DNA of 64,000 bases from a virus, in IMG/VR virus record IMGVR_UViG_3300034102_002082, positions 62,001 to 126,000 of that record, one strand, 5' to 3'. The position numbers and the translations under genes were made by a program. Positions 50,034-58,007 of this stretch are shown here, piece by piece. The notes under the pieces are model-generated. The model was not told where the DNA came from, searched no databases, and saw only the letters and a program-made list of their open reading frames with translations. The stretch's first letter is position 1. Every line of letters begins with the position of its first letter.

Positions 50034-50041
50034 TATAAATA
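50034..50041 (+). promoter_or_regulatory. TATAAATA late-promoter-like element next to a start codon
   Basis: TATAAATA, the T4 late promoter sequence, ends 1 nt before the ATG at 50043. Such close placement would give an almost leaderless message if used. Confidence 0.35.
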
Positions 50042-50042
50042 T

Positions 50043-50621
50043 ATGAAATTTAAAGATTTTTACGTAGATGATAGGCTCGAAGAGATAAAATTGATGGTAG
50101 AGTCTCCTATGATAATGAATAGATATGACGTTGACCAATTACAGAGTATGGGGGAGAATTTTAGATTCACACAAGCAGTGACAGAGAAAATAAAATCCCC
50201 TACCGATGAATTTAACGGATACAATATTTACAGTTATATTGCAAAAGAACAAACACATGACCTATTCGTAAAAGATAAAATAACTTATGCATTTTTTTCA
50301 TACGTCATTAAAGATGATTCAATAATAGGAAAAAAAGTCTGGCAGGAGCATTTACATCACGGTTTTTGTAGAAAAATATTAAAAGAATTTTACTTACCAA
50401 AATATAACATAATTTCAGATGAAATATTTTCAAAAATGGGATATGGATATTACAAAAAACTTGTGTCCGAACTATTGCGAGCCGGACATAAGATAACCTG
50501 TTTTGATTACAAAACAAATGAATTATTGGAGGATATTACCGAAGTTGAACAAATAGATAAGTATTTTGGAGATTCATCAAATAAGTTTTTCGATTACAGA
50601 TTTAAGATATTTAAAAAATGA
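50043..50621 (+). CDS. Hypothetical protein, possibly acetyltransferase-like
   Basis: A 192-residue protein. The stretch EFYLPKYNIISDEIFSKMGY followed by GYYKKLVSELLRAGHKI recalls phage GNAT-like proteins (helix after a conserved Ser-Asp, then G-x-x-x-W/Y-K-x-L), but acetyl-CoA binding marks are not clear. I use the ATG at 50043 rather than one at 49932, because the upstream part is inside a hairpin and looks non-coding. Overlaps the next gene by ATGA. Confidence 0.55.
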   Translation: MKFKDFYVDDRLEEIKLMVESPMIMNRYDVDQLQSMGENFRFTQAVTEKIKSPTDEFNGYNIYSYIAKEQTHDLFVKDKITYAFFSYVIKDDSIIGKKVWQEHLHHGFCRKILKEFYLPKYNIISDEIFSKMGYGYYKKLVSELLRAGHKITCFDYKTNELLEDITEVEQIDKYFGDSSNKFFDYRFKIFKK

Positions 50622-50788
50622 AAAAATTGTGGTCAATATGGGCAAAAACAATGGGATCTAAAATCTCGGATAATGATAAGGAAGCTGATATATCAGCGAT
50701 AATTAGAACTTTATTTTTCTTGCTTAATGTAGTAACTTGTGTTCTAATCATTATGAATAACACAAAACAATTAGGATACTGGAAGTGA
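50618..50788 (+). CDS. 56-residue single-span membrane protein
   Basis: The ATG overlaps the previous stop (ATGA) and the frame ends at TGA 50786-50788, 4 nt before the phosphoesterase gene. The product has a polar N-terminal half (MKKLWSIWAKTMGSKISDND) and one membrane segment (TLFFLLNVVTCVLIIM) with a short tail. Similar tiny proteins with this layout exist in many T4-type phages. Function unknown. Confidence 0.65.
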   Translation: MKKLWSIWAKTMGSKISDNDKEADISAIIRTLFFLLNVVTCVLIIMNNTKQLGYWK

Positions 50789-50792
50789 ATTT

Positions 50793-51446
50793 ATGCAAAT
50801 AAGATACAATTTTAAACAAAAACCAACAAGCAAGGTATGGTTCGTTTCCGACTTACACGCTGGACACGAGAAGGATTTTATTTTAAATCCTCGTGGGTAT
50901 AAGACCGCTAAAGAAGCATATGAGGATATCTTTAACCAATGGAATGCCGTTGTAGCTCCAGAAGACATCGTTTTCAATTTAGGTGACTTAGTTGTTGGTG
51001 CCGGAACTAATAGCGAACAGGTTGCAAATGAAATGATACATGGTTTAAATGGTAACTGGTTCTTCATTTTCGGAAATCATAATGCCGGTATAAAACAAAT
51101 ATATCGCAAGGAATTAAAAGAACAGTTTAATTTAGATTCCGATTATCGAGAATTATTCCCTCTTTGGACAAAAGATGAGAAAATAACTTTCATTGGTGAT
51201 TACGCTGAAATTATAGTTGACGGTCAGTTTATTATATTGGGCCATTATCCAATTGAAAGCTGGAACGAGATGGGTAAAAAATCGATCCATATTCATGGTC
51301 ACTGTCACCGAAATCTACCTATTAATAAAAATCTACGTAGAATTGACGTAGGTTGGGATTATAAGAAAAGACCAGTTTCGTTCGATGAAATAAAAATCGA
51401 AATGGATAAGGTTGAATTTAAACCAATAGATCATCACGGTAAATAA
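50793..51446 (+). CDS. Calcineurin-like metallophosphoesterase
   Basis: A 217-residue enzyme with the usual metal motifs in order: VSDLHAGH (18-25), LGDLVVG (63-69), FGNHNAG (92-98), GHYPIE (near 149) and HGHCHRN (near 168). It hydrolyses a phosphate ester, often in nucleic acids or nucleotides. It precedes a histidine phosphatase, an ATP-grasp protein and CoaD-CoaE in one rightward run. Confidence 0.88.
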   Translation: MQIRYNFKQKPTSKVWFVSDLHAGHEKDFILNPRGYKTAKEAYEDIFNQWNAVVAPEDIVFNLGDLVVGAGTNSEQVANEMIHGLNGNWFFIFGNHNAGIKQIYRKELKEQFNLDSDYRELFPLWTKDEKITFIGDYAEIIVDGQFIILGHYPIESWNEMGKKSIHIHGHCHRNLPINKNLRRIDVGWDYKKRPVSFDEIKIEMDKVEFKPIDHHGK

Positions 51447-51450
51447 TATT

Positions 51451-52116
51451 ATGAGTAAGCCCAAAAATATATTTTTAGTCAGACATGGATTGTCAATTGG
51501 GAATGTGGACAGAAACGCATACAAGATCAAACCAGATTGGAAAATAGAATTAGCTGAGAAGGGACACGTACAAGCAAAAGAAGCTGGAATAAAATTAGCA
51601 ACATTGATAAATACCAATGTTGCATTTTATGTATCTCCTTATAGGAGAACAAAGCAAACATTGAAGGAGATACTTGAGAGCTTCGATTCAACCTTGATAT
51701 ACTCTATAAAAGAAGACCCTAGATTGCGTGAGCAAGAATATGGTACCGGTAGATCAACAAAGAGTGAACTTGATTTTGATGTGGTAGAAAAAGAAAGGAT
51801 AGATTGTGGACCTTTTTTCTATCGATTGGCTGGAGGAGAGAGTCCATGTGACGTTTACGATAGAATGACAACGTTCCTAGATACATTACATAGAGATTTC
51901 CAGAAACCAGATTTCCCAGAAAATGTTGTTATAGTTACACACGGAATGGCTATGAGAGTATTTCTTATGCGTTGGTTTCATTGGGACGTTGATTATTTTC
52001 ATAGAATACGAAATCCAGAAAATTGTGGAATTGCACATATGCAGTTACAGGGAAATGGTAAATTTTTACTAAAAACCGAAATGCAACTGAGAGAAGTTAA
52101 TGAAACGGAAATGTAA
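51451..52116 (+). CDS. Histidine phosphatase (phosphoglycerate mutase-like)
   Basis: A 221-residue protein with the catalytic FLVRHGLSIGN (8-18), SPYRRTKQT (62-70), a Glu in RLREQEYG (near 91-98) and the second His in VIVTHGMAMR (near 158-167). It belongs to the histidine phosphatase superfamily; substrate not known. It follows the metallophosphoesterase by 4 nt. Confidence 0.88.
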   Translation: MSKPKNIFLVRHGLSIGNVDRNAYKIKPDWKIELAEKGHVQAKEAGIKLATLINTNVAFYVSPYRRTKQTLKEILESFDSTLIYSIKEDPRLREQEYGTGRSTKSELDFDVVEKERIDCGPFFYRLAGGESPCDVYDRMTTFLDTLHRDFQKPDFPENVVIVTHGMAMRVFLMRWFHWDVDYFHRIRNPENCGIAHMQLQGNGKFLLKTEMQLREVNETEM

Positions 52117-52987
52117 TAAGTTATTAATTCTACACAATAGGTTAACTGAATATTGTTTAGACATAGAAAAAGTAGCCAAATCCCATGGATGGGATACTTG
52201 GCGTGGAGTTGCTTCTGATGATTATATTAAAGTTTGTGAAGGATACGAAACCGTAAGATATTACGGTAACTATATCCACGCAGAATGGTTGATAAATGAT
52301 TGTTCGTTTAAATTTGATTACCGACCAATCACATTATTACATTACAATACAAATGAAAATATTACTGGTAGAAAAGTTCATCTATGTGATTCTGACCAAA
52401 TAGAACATACATTCACGGTAGATATTTTTGTTAAGTGCGCATTCCAAAAAAAGTTCGATCCGAGAATATTTAAAGATGGTGAAAGTCTACCACAATTCGA
52501 CGAAGTAACCTCTTTATATTTACAAGAACCTATATATGATATCGATGAAGAGATTAGATGTTTCGTTGATAATTGCGAAGTAAAGACCGCTAGTTACTAC
52601 GTAATATCACATGGACATTGGAATAAAGTACAATATAAAAACATAGATGATAATATTCCACAATCCATAATAGATAAAACTAAGGAAGTTTGTATTTCTC
52701 TTGGTATTAATAATGGAATATGTTTAGATTTTTATAGAAGAAAAGGACAAGATACTTGGTTTTTACTAGAAGCTAACATACCTGCATTTTGTGGATTATA
52801 TGATTGCAATGTGGAAAAAGTATTTGATGTAATAATTAATAGTCAGATAGATACGGTAGCAAACATACCATATTCTCAATTTATTAACCAACCAACATCG
52901 GAATCTGTTAGTTGGTTGAGTAAGAGAACAGGAATAACAGATATTGACACTTTAAAAAAATTAGGTAGAATACTTAACAAAAAATGA
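52100..52987 (+). CDS. ATP-grasp protein, R2K-type
   Basis: A 295-residue protein. ATP-grasp marks of the R2K class are seen in the second half: DEEIRCFVDNCEVKTASYYV (near 157-176) and GICLDFYRRKGQDTWFLLEA followed by N (near 214-235), where Asp, Glu and Asn would bind Mg-ATP. R2K ATP-grasp enzymes are found in phages and may ligate peptide or amino groups. The start overlaps the previous gene by 17 nt. Substrate unknown. Confidence 0.7.
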   Translation: MKRKCNKLLILHNRLTEYCLDIEKVAKSHGWDTWRGVASDDYIKVCEGYETVRYYGNYIHAEWLINDCSFKFDYRPITLLHYNTNENITGRKVHLCDSDQIEHTFTVDIFVKCAFQKKFDPRIFKDGESLPQFDEVTSLYLQEPIYDIDEEIRCFVDNCEVKTASYYVISHGHWNKVQYKNIDDNIPQSIIDKTKEVCISLGINNGICLDFYRRKGQDTWFLLEANIPAFCGLYDCNVEKVFDVIINSQIDTVANIPYSQFINQPTSESVSWLSKRTGITDIDTLKKLGRILNKK

Positions 52988-53232
52988 AAGTTATTAAACA
53001 ATTAAAATGCCCATGGTCAACGGGATTGTGGCACGCTTTTGCTGGTGTCCTTGGCTACGATGATGAATTTAAACCAATTCGAGAAGAATTGTTGAAGCAG
53101 GGTATGACTGAACATGATATATATCATATACATTTTAAGAATTGGATAGATGAAGAATTTCCAAAACGCACAGCTAAGATAGAAGCCGAAACCGGATTAC
53201 CAAACGGATATTATTGGTCAGATACACCATAA
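52984..53232 (+). CDS. Small hypothetical protein
   Basis: An 82-residue protein overlapping the ATP-grasp stop by ATGA. It has two helices (FKPIREELLKQGMTEHD and FKNWIDEEFPKRTAKIEAET) and two clustered Trp (CPWSTGLWHAF). Not recognised. Confidence 0.6.
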   Translation: MKVIKQLKCPWSTGLWHAFAGVLGYDDEFKPIREELLKQGMTEHDIYHIHFKNWIDEEFPKRTAKIEAETGLPNGYYWSDTP

Positions 53233-53262
53233 AACAAATATCGCGTCATTACTGATTTTCTG

Positions 53263-53290
53263 TTGACAAACGGAAAATATCCATTACATT
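53263..53290 (+). promoter_or_regulatory. Promoter of the CoaD-CoaE fusion gene
   Basis: TTGACA (53263-53268), 16 nt, TACATT (53285-53290), 9 nt before the ATG. Confidence 0.6.
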
Positions 53291-53299
53291 TCGGTTGAA

Positions 53300-54415
53300 A
53301 TGAAAACCGCTTTATTCACAGGATCTTTTGATCCGGTAACCAAAGGACATCTGGATCTAATAAAAAGATCATCCGAAATCTTCCATAAAGTAATTGTTGG
53401 TGTCGGAATAAACCCAACGAAGAAATATACATTTTCAATAGAACAGAGAGTAAATTTCATAAAACACAACACGCTTATGTTGAAGAACGTAGAAGTGTTA
53501 GCAATGGAAGACGGAAAGCTTTCTGCTGATATGGCGTATGAACACCAAGCCGTTATAATAAAAGGAGTAAGGATAAACGCAGATTTTGATTATGAACGAT
53601 TAATGGATGATATCAATAAGCTACATTGTCGCGGAGTCGATACTATGATATTCCCTTGCAGACCAGAACTAAGCCATGTTAGTTCAAGCGCAACCAAAGA
53701 GGTATGTAAGCTAAATGGGAACACGGAAGATTTTGTTACGTTGGGTGTAAAGGACGCACTAGAACAGTCAAATGGACAATTTAGAATCGGGTTGACTGGA
53801 TCTATAGCTTCTGGAAAATCTACGTTAATGCGTGAGATCGAGAAAAAATTAGGAGATAAAGTATTTAATGTTGATTTGGATATAATAGCACATGATATAT
53901 TATTTCTAAGAATAGAACCGATTTATTTAAAAATAAGGAGCGATCTACAGACAAAATTTGGGATATCCGAATGGAATAAGAGAAGTCTTGCGGAGGTAAT
54001 ATTCACAGACCCAACCAAAAGAGAATATCTAAACTCGTCAATCAGACAGTCTATATTTACGAGAATACGGTCTGAATTACATAATAAGAAGGGACTAATA
54101 GTATTCAATAGCGCACTTTTAGTTGAGGCTGATATGTTGGATTTTGTTAATAATAATGTGGTTTTCACAAGAACTCCATACGAAGTTCAGCTAGAGAGAC
54201 TATTAAAACGAGGCCACGATAGAAATCAATGTGTACAAAGATTAAATTCGCAGTTGTCATACGATTCTAAAATGGAAAGAGCATTGGATAAAATAGATAA
54301 CGATAGATATGGAAAAGTTATAACAATAGACACATATGAAACACCAGAATCCGAATTGTGTGTTGTTGTAGATTTAATATTAAAGTTTTTTAATTACGAT
54401 ATAAAACATGAGTAA
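53300..54415 (+). CDS. Fused phosphopantetheine adenylyltransferase and dephospho-CoA kinase (CoaD-CoaE)
   Basis: A 371-residue bifunctional enzyme for the last two steps of coenzyme A synthesis. Residues 1-157 match CoaD: LFTGSFDPVTKGHLDLIKRS (5-24), INPTKKYTFSIEQR (37-50) and HVSSSATKEVCKLNGN (126-141). Residues 161-371 match CoaE: GLTGSIASGKST (164-175), a VDLDIIAHDI acidic motif, RLLKRGHDRNQCVQRLNSQL and DNDRYG. The order CoaD then CoaE is that of the eukaryotic CoA synthase, while bacteria usually keep them separate. It has its own promoter and overlaps the next gene by ATGA. Confidence 0.85.
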   Translation: MKTALFTGSFDPVTKGHLDLIKRSSEIFHKVIVGVGINPTKKYTFSIEQRVNFIKHNTLMLKNVEVLAMEDGKLSADMAYEHQAVIIKGVRINADFDYERLMDDINKLHCRGVDTMIFPCRPELSHVSSSATKEVCKLNGNTEDFVTLGVKDALEQSNGQFRIGLTGSIASGKSTLMREIEKKLGDKVFNVDLDIIAHDILFLRIEPIYLKIRSDLQTKFGISEWNKRSLAEVIFTDPTKREYLNSSIRQSIFTRIRSELHNKKGLIVFNSALLVEADMLDFVNNNVVFTRTPYEVQLERLLKRGHDRNQCVQRLNSQLSYDSKMERALDKIDNDRYGKVITIDTYETPESELCVVVDLILKFFNYDIKHE

Positions 54416-54590
54416 AACGATTAACGAGAAATCAAACTACCGAAATGAACCTCAATTAACTCCATTAGAGTATACCTTTCAGCTTTCTCCAGAACGTAAA
54501 TGTAAAGTATTTTTGAATGCAAATTGGATTGTTAGGCTTAGTGAAGATCATAAACTTATTGAAGAGAACAAATTAAGGAATAAATTATGA
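54408..54590 (+). CDS. Small hypothetical protein
   Basis: A 60-residue protein starting inside the end of the CoaD-CoaE gene and overlapping the next gene by 4 nt. Predominantly polar (YTFQLSPERKCKVFLNANW). Function unknown. Confidence 0.5.
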   Translation: MSKTINEKSNYRNEPQLTPLEYTFQLSPERKCKVFLNANWIVRLSEDHKLIEENKLRNKL

Positions 54591-54880
54591 TACCTTACTT
54601 AAAATTTTATGAAATTATTCACATCATGTCAGTAGAAGATTTTGAAATACCCGTATCACGAGAAGAATTCGATCTATTTCGTAGCACGTTCGGTGTACGT
54701 GGAAAAAGTCACACGGACGAAGATTATTATGACTATACCCAATGCATTAAACAAATTAACTTTGGTATAGAAAAAGATATAGGAAAAGAAAAAATTCTAT
54801 GTAAAAAAGTAATGGTTGGAGAGAATACAGATTTAACAATAATAGAAAAAGAAAAGGGATTCGTAAAATGGATAACTTAA
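54587..54880 (+). CDS. Hypothetical acidic protein
   Basis: A 97-residue protein (DEDYYDYTQCIKQINFGIEK). It overlaps the preceding gene by ATGA. An alternative start is the ATG at residue 14 (MSVEDFEIP), with no strong ribosome site for either. Not recognised. Confidence 0.55.
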   Translation: MIPYLKFYEIIHIMSVEDFEIPVSREEFDLFRSTFGVRGKSHTDEDYYDYTQCIKQINFGIEKDIGKEKILCKKVMVGENTDLTIIEKEKGFVKWIT

Positions 54881-54917
54881 AAAGTAAATATAGAAATACA
54901 ATAGAATTTTAAAGAAA

Positions 54918-55142
54918 ATGAATAACGAAATTAAATTAACAAGTTCCGATTGGAATTCAAAATTATGTAAAAAACTTGGAGTTCTCCATGTTATTAATAA
55001 CCCAGATGGGTGGGATAGAGCAAACTTCTCAAGATCATATTACGAAGAAAAAGTCACAAAATCAGAATTTATTGCTAGACTTTCGGTATCAACTCTGATA
55101 GGTTCTCCTTTAGAACTAACAAAAGCACTAGACGAAATCTAA
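54918..55142 (+). CDS. Hypothetical protein upstream of DNA ligase
   Basis: A 74-residue protein with KLTSSDWNSKLCKKLGVLH and a helical end (SEFIARLSVSTLIG). It ends 3 nt before the DNA ligase ATG. This pattern of a small acidic gene before ligase is common, but no function is known. Confidence 0.6.
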   Translation: MNNEIKLTSSDWNSKLCKKLGVLHVINNPDGWDRANFSRSYYEEKVTKSEFIARLSVSTLIGSPLELTKALDEI

Positions 55143-55145
55143 AAA

Positions 55146-56294
55146 ATGAATAAATTATCTACGTTATTTTCCAGAACAGCTACCGGAGCTATCCAACAAT
55201 GGGATATCGAAGTCACAGATAACAGATTTAGAGTTATTTGTGGGCAAGTAGGTGGTCAATTAGTTACTAGCGAATGGAGCCAATGTGAAGGAAAGAACAT
55301 CGGAAAGAAGAATGAGACTTCACCGGAAGGACAGGCATTCCTAGAAGCAGAATCAAAATGGACAAAGAAGGCTCGGATGGGATATACCGAGGATATAAGT
55401 AAAGTAGATAACTGCATGGCTTATATCGAGCCAATGACAGCGAAAAAACTTGTAGATCGACTCAAGAAAATCGACTTCAAGAAAGGTGTTCTTGTTCAGA
55501 ACAAATATAATGGCCACAGGTGTGTTGCAAGAATGGAGGGAGGAAAAATCATCCTTAGAACCAGAACAGGAAAATTATATTATTGTGTTCCGCACATTGC
55601 TAAAGACTTGGAAGAGTTCTTTACCAAATATCCAGAATCTATACTTGATGGAGAGCTATTCAATAATGACCTGAGAACAAAATTGAATGAGATTAGTAGC
55701 TTACTCCGTAAAGGTGAGGATGTTACTGCGGAAGATCTTGAAAAGAGTGAACGATTGATAAAATTCTACGTTTATGATGGATATAATTTTGACGAAACTC
55801 TGGATCAAGACTCTGATTATATTCTTAGAAAAACATTTATTGATACAAATATTTCGGAGTTATGTGATTTCTGCGAAATTGTAAAAACTGATATTGCTTA
55901 TTCTATGGTAGAAGTCGATAAAATTTATAATGAATATTTAGCTGATGATCAAGAAGGTGCTATTATTCGACTCCCAAATTCACCATACGAAAATTCCCGT
56001 TCTGCTAATCTCCTGAAATACAAGCCTGTTGATGATAGTGAATGTGAAATATTGAGCTTACATGAAGGTACTGGAAATTGGGCAGGAACAGCAAAAACTG
56101 CAACGGTGAAATGGAACGATAAAATTTTCGACGCGACATTTAAGGGATCTTTGGAACTAGGAAGAGAGCGATTAAAGAATCCAACACCATGGATAGGAGC
56201 CACTGTAACTTTTCTGTATAATGGATTGACAGGACTTTCCGTACCAAATTACGCAAGAATCGATCCAGAGAATTGCTTCACTGGAGACAAGTGA
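55146..56294 (+). CDS. ATP-dependent DNA ligase with WGR-like N-terminus
   Basis: A 382-residue ligase. The N-terminal 85 residues include WDIEVTDNRFRVICGQVGG and EWSQCEGKNIGKKN, a WGR-like module. Motif I is QNKYNGHR (118-125, Lys120), where Asp of KxDG is Asn. Motif III is SILDGELF (near 160-167), IV EGAIIR and V NLLKYKP. A C-terminal OB-type domain follows (TATVKWNDKIFDATFKG). This seals nicks in replication. It lies in the accessory block rather than near the polymerase genes. Confidence 0.9.
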   Translation: MNKLSTLFSRTATGAIQQWDIEVTDNRFRVICGQVGGQLVTSEWSQCEGKNIGKKNETSPEGQAFLEAESKWTKKARMGYTEDISKVDNCMAYIEPMTAKKLVDRLKKIDFKKGVLVQNKYNGHRCVARMEGGKIILRTRTGKLYYCVPHIAKDLEEFFTKYPESILDGELFNNDLRTKLNEISSLLRKGEDVTAEDLEKSERLIKFYVYDGYNFDETLDQDSDYILRKTFIDTNISELCDFCEIVKTDIAYSMVEVDKIYNEYLADDQEGAIIRLPNSPYENSRSANLLKYKPVDDSECEILSLHEGTGNWAGTAKTATVKWNDKIFDATFKGSLELGRERLKNPTPWIGATVTFLYNGLTGLSVPNYARIDPENCFTGDK

Positions 56295-56315
56295 TAAATT
56301 ATATTAATACGGAAT

Positions 56316-56564
56316 ATGAAAATTAATTACGGGTTGATTGCATATCTACCATATCAAGATAAAGATGGTAATATAGACATATTGCATTTTTGTGGATATG
56401 AACAAAAACCATCAACATATGATATTGAGTCTCTACGTGAGGAATTTAAGAATGATAAAGAATTTGGACTCACTGAAATTTCCGATGATATCATCATACA
56501 ATTAGCAACAGAATCTATTTTAGAATATTATAAAAGACAAATAAATACACATGAACAAGTATAA
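56316..56564 (+). CDS. Small hypothetical protein
   Basis: An 82-residue acidic protein (IDILHFCGYEQKPSTYDI, then a helix). It follows DNA ligase by 21 nt. Not recognised. Confidence 0.55.
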   Translation: MKINYGLIAYLPYQDKDGNIDILHFCGYEQKPSTYDIESLREEFKNDKEFGLTEISDDIIIQLATESILEYYKRQINTHEQV

Positions 56565-56781
56565 ATTAATTGAACGAGAACTAATATCAACAGAAACCGA
56601 ACTTGGTGATATCAATATAAAGGTTTTTATCGCAATAGAAAAAGACGGTAAACAAATCAAAGGGAATATAGACAGTGATACATTGAAAACTCTCGCTCAA
56701 CACCACGGTAGAATGGTTGCTGGCGATACGCTACTAACAATGGTCGAGATGCTAATACAGGGAAAATTACAGGGAAAATAA
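56551..56781 (+). CDS. Small hypothetical protein
   Basis: A 76-residue protein overlapping the preceding gene by 14 nt, with a beta N-terminal half (GDINIKVFIAIEKDGKQI) and a helical end. Not recognised. Confidence 0.55.
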   Translation: MNKYKLIERELISTETELGDINIKVFIAIEKDGKQIKGNIDSDTLKTLAQHHGRMVAGDTLLTMVEMLIQGKLQGK

Positions 56782-56787
56782 ATACAC

Positions 56788-57234
56788 ATGAATATACACG
56801 AAACAATAAAAAATATTATTGAATACACATTGAAAGATTGTGTTTTTCTTACTAAGGTAGGAGCAGACAATAAAGTTATAGACATACTCAGTATTTTAAT
56901 TGATAATGGGAAGTTTAGGTTGGAATCTTCGATGGAGGGAACAACATACAGCGGAACGGTTTATTATCAACTACCAAGACAATATGAATTTAAATGTATT
57001 AGTTTCGTATTGCGTGGGGAAAGCTGCTCATTTTCTGATACCGATAAAGTTAAACCTTTTAATTTTGATATCGTCAATAGACCATTAAAACAATTAGGTG
57101 TGATGGTTGATGGGTTATTGATATATAATCAAGTGGGTGGATATATATCATTAGAAAAATTACATGAAGATTTGGCCGATTTAAATTATTTCATGAAGAA
57201 AGTAAACGCAGCAGCAAAATATGAACCAAAGTAA
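56788..57234 (+). CDS. Hypothetical protein
   Basis: A 148-residue mixed alpha/beta protein (GTVYYQLPRQYEFKCISFVL near residue 55). It overlaps the next gene by 14 nt. No motif recognised. Confidence 0.55.
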   Translation: MNIHETIKNIIEYTLKDCVFLTKVGADNKVIDILSILIDNGKFRLESSMEGTTYSGTVYYQLPRQYEFKCISFVLRGESCSFSDTDKVKPFNFDIVNRPLKQLGVMVDGLLIYNQVGGYISLEKLHEDLADLNYFMKKVNAAAKYEPK

Positions 57235-57478
57235 ATCTAAATTTTACAAGTGCTCCTGTAGCACCCATCTACTAGAAATAGATACATCATTTAGAGATGA
57301 AGCGGAGGATACTTATTTTTCTATATGGGAACTCGGGAGATCGTCTGGTAAAATGAGATGGACAGAACGCATTCGTTGGTGTTTCCGTATACTAAAAACT
57401 GGCAATCCATGGTCAGATAGTGTGTGTTTAAGCAAAGAACAAGTTAATGAAATAATCGAACAATTAAAGCATGATTGA
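57221..57478 (+). CDS. Small Cys/Trp-containing phage-type protein
   Basis: An 85-residue protein with CSCSTHLLEI (9-18) and WTERIRWCFRILKTGNPWSD (near 46-65). This CxCxxH plus helix plus GNPWxD pattern is widespread in small hypothetical phage proteins; the Cys and His could bind metal. Overlaps the next gene by 8 nt. Confidence 0.65.
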   Translation: MNQSKSKFYKCSCSTHLLEIDTSFRDEAEDTYFSIWELGRSSGKMRWTERIRWCFRILKTGNPWSDSVCLSKEQVNEIIEQLKHD

Positions 57479-57725
57479 AGCACTCATAACAGTAAAAGTT
57501 AAATCAAACCACATGTCGAAAGATGATTTTGACATGGTGCGTGGATACAGTGGAAAATGTATGTGGAGAGATTATGAAGAATATTTTTGGTCAATAAAAG
57601 ATCCAATATTCAGTGGGCATACCACCGGACCAATAAGATTTGATACAGATGATATCGAAGTAGCCAAATTCTTACTCACAAAAGTAGAAGGATTGGTCAC
57701 TGTTCACAGTATCACATTTATATAA
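57471..57725 (+). CDS. Small hypothetical protein
   Basis: An 84-residue protein (MVRGYSGKCMWRDYEEYFW near residues 22-40). Compact beta pattern at the end (VTVHSITFI). Not recognised. Confidence 0.55.
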   Translation: MIEALITVKVKSNHMSKDDFDMVRGYSGKCMWRDYEEYFWSIKDPIFSGHTTGPIRFDTDDIEVAKFLLTKVEGLVTVHSITFI

Positions 57726-57731
57726 CACATC

Positions 57732-58007
57732 ATGAATTGGAATCAAGAAACCCCTAACCATTACTATTACATCGCCGCGCTATTCAATGCTAAGTTTTAT
57801 GGATATTGCTCATGGTCAGTAACAGGAGATAAATTATCATTTTTGATATCACTCAATGATGTATTTGTTCCAGCAGCAGATGCACAAGAAGTAGAACCAG
57901 AAGAAATGGACGAATATTATGATTTATTATGTGTTGACGACAGTGAAAAGGCTGGTTATGATCGCGTCATTCAACTAATAAAAAATAAAAGAGGATATAC
58001 GGAATGA
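57732..58007 (+). CDS. Small acidic hypothetical protein
   Basis: A 91-residue protein rich in Glu and Asp near the C-terminus (EVEPEEMDEYYDLLCVDDSE). It overlaps the PP-loop gene by ATGA, which suggests coupled function. Confidence 0.55.
   Translation: MNWNQETPNHYYYIAALFNAKFYGYCSWSVTGDKLSFLISLNDVFVPAADAQEVEPEEMDEYYDLLCVDDSEKAGYDRVIQLIKNKRGYTE

Noticed and set aside
49932-50042. Longer start for the gene at 50043
   Set aside because: The extra 37 codons run through a strong hairpin and T run and give a hydrophobic, Phe-rich peptide; TATAAATA just before 50043 favours the shorter start.
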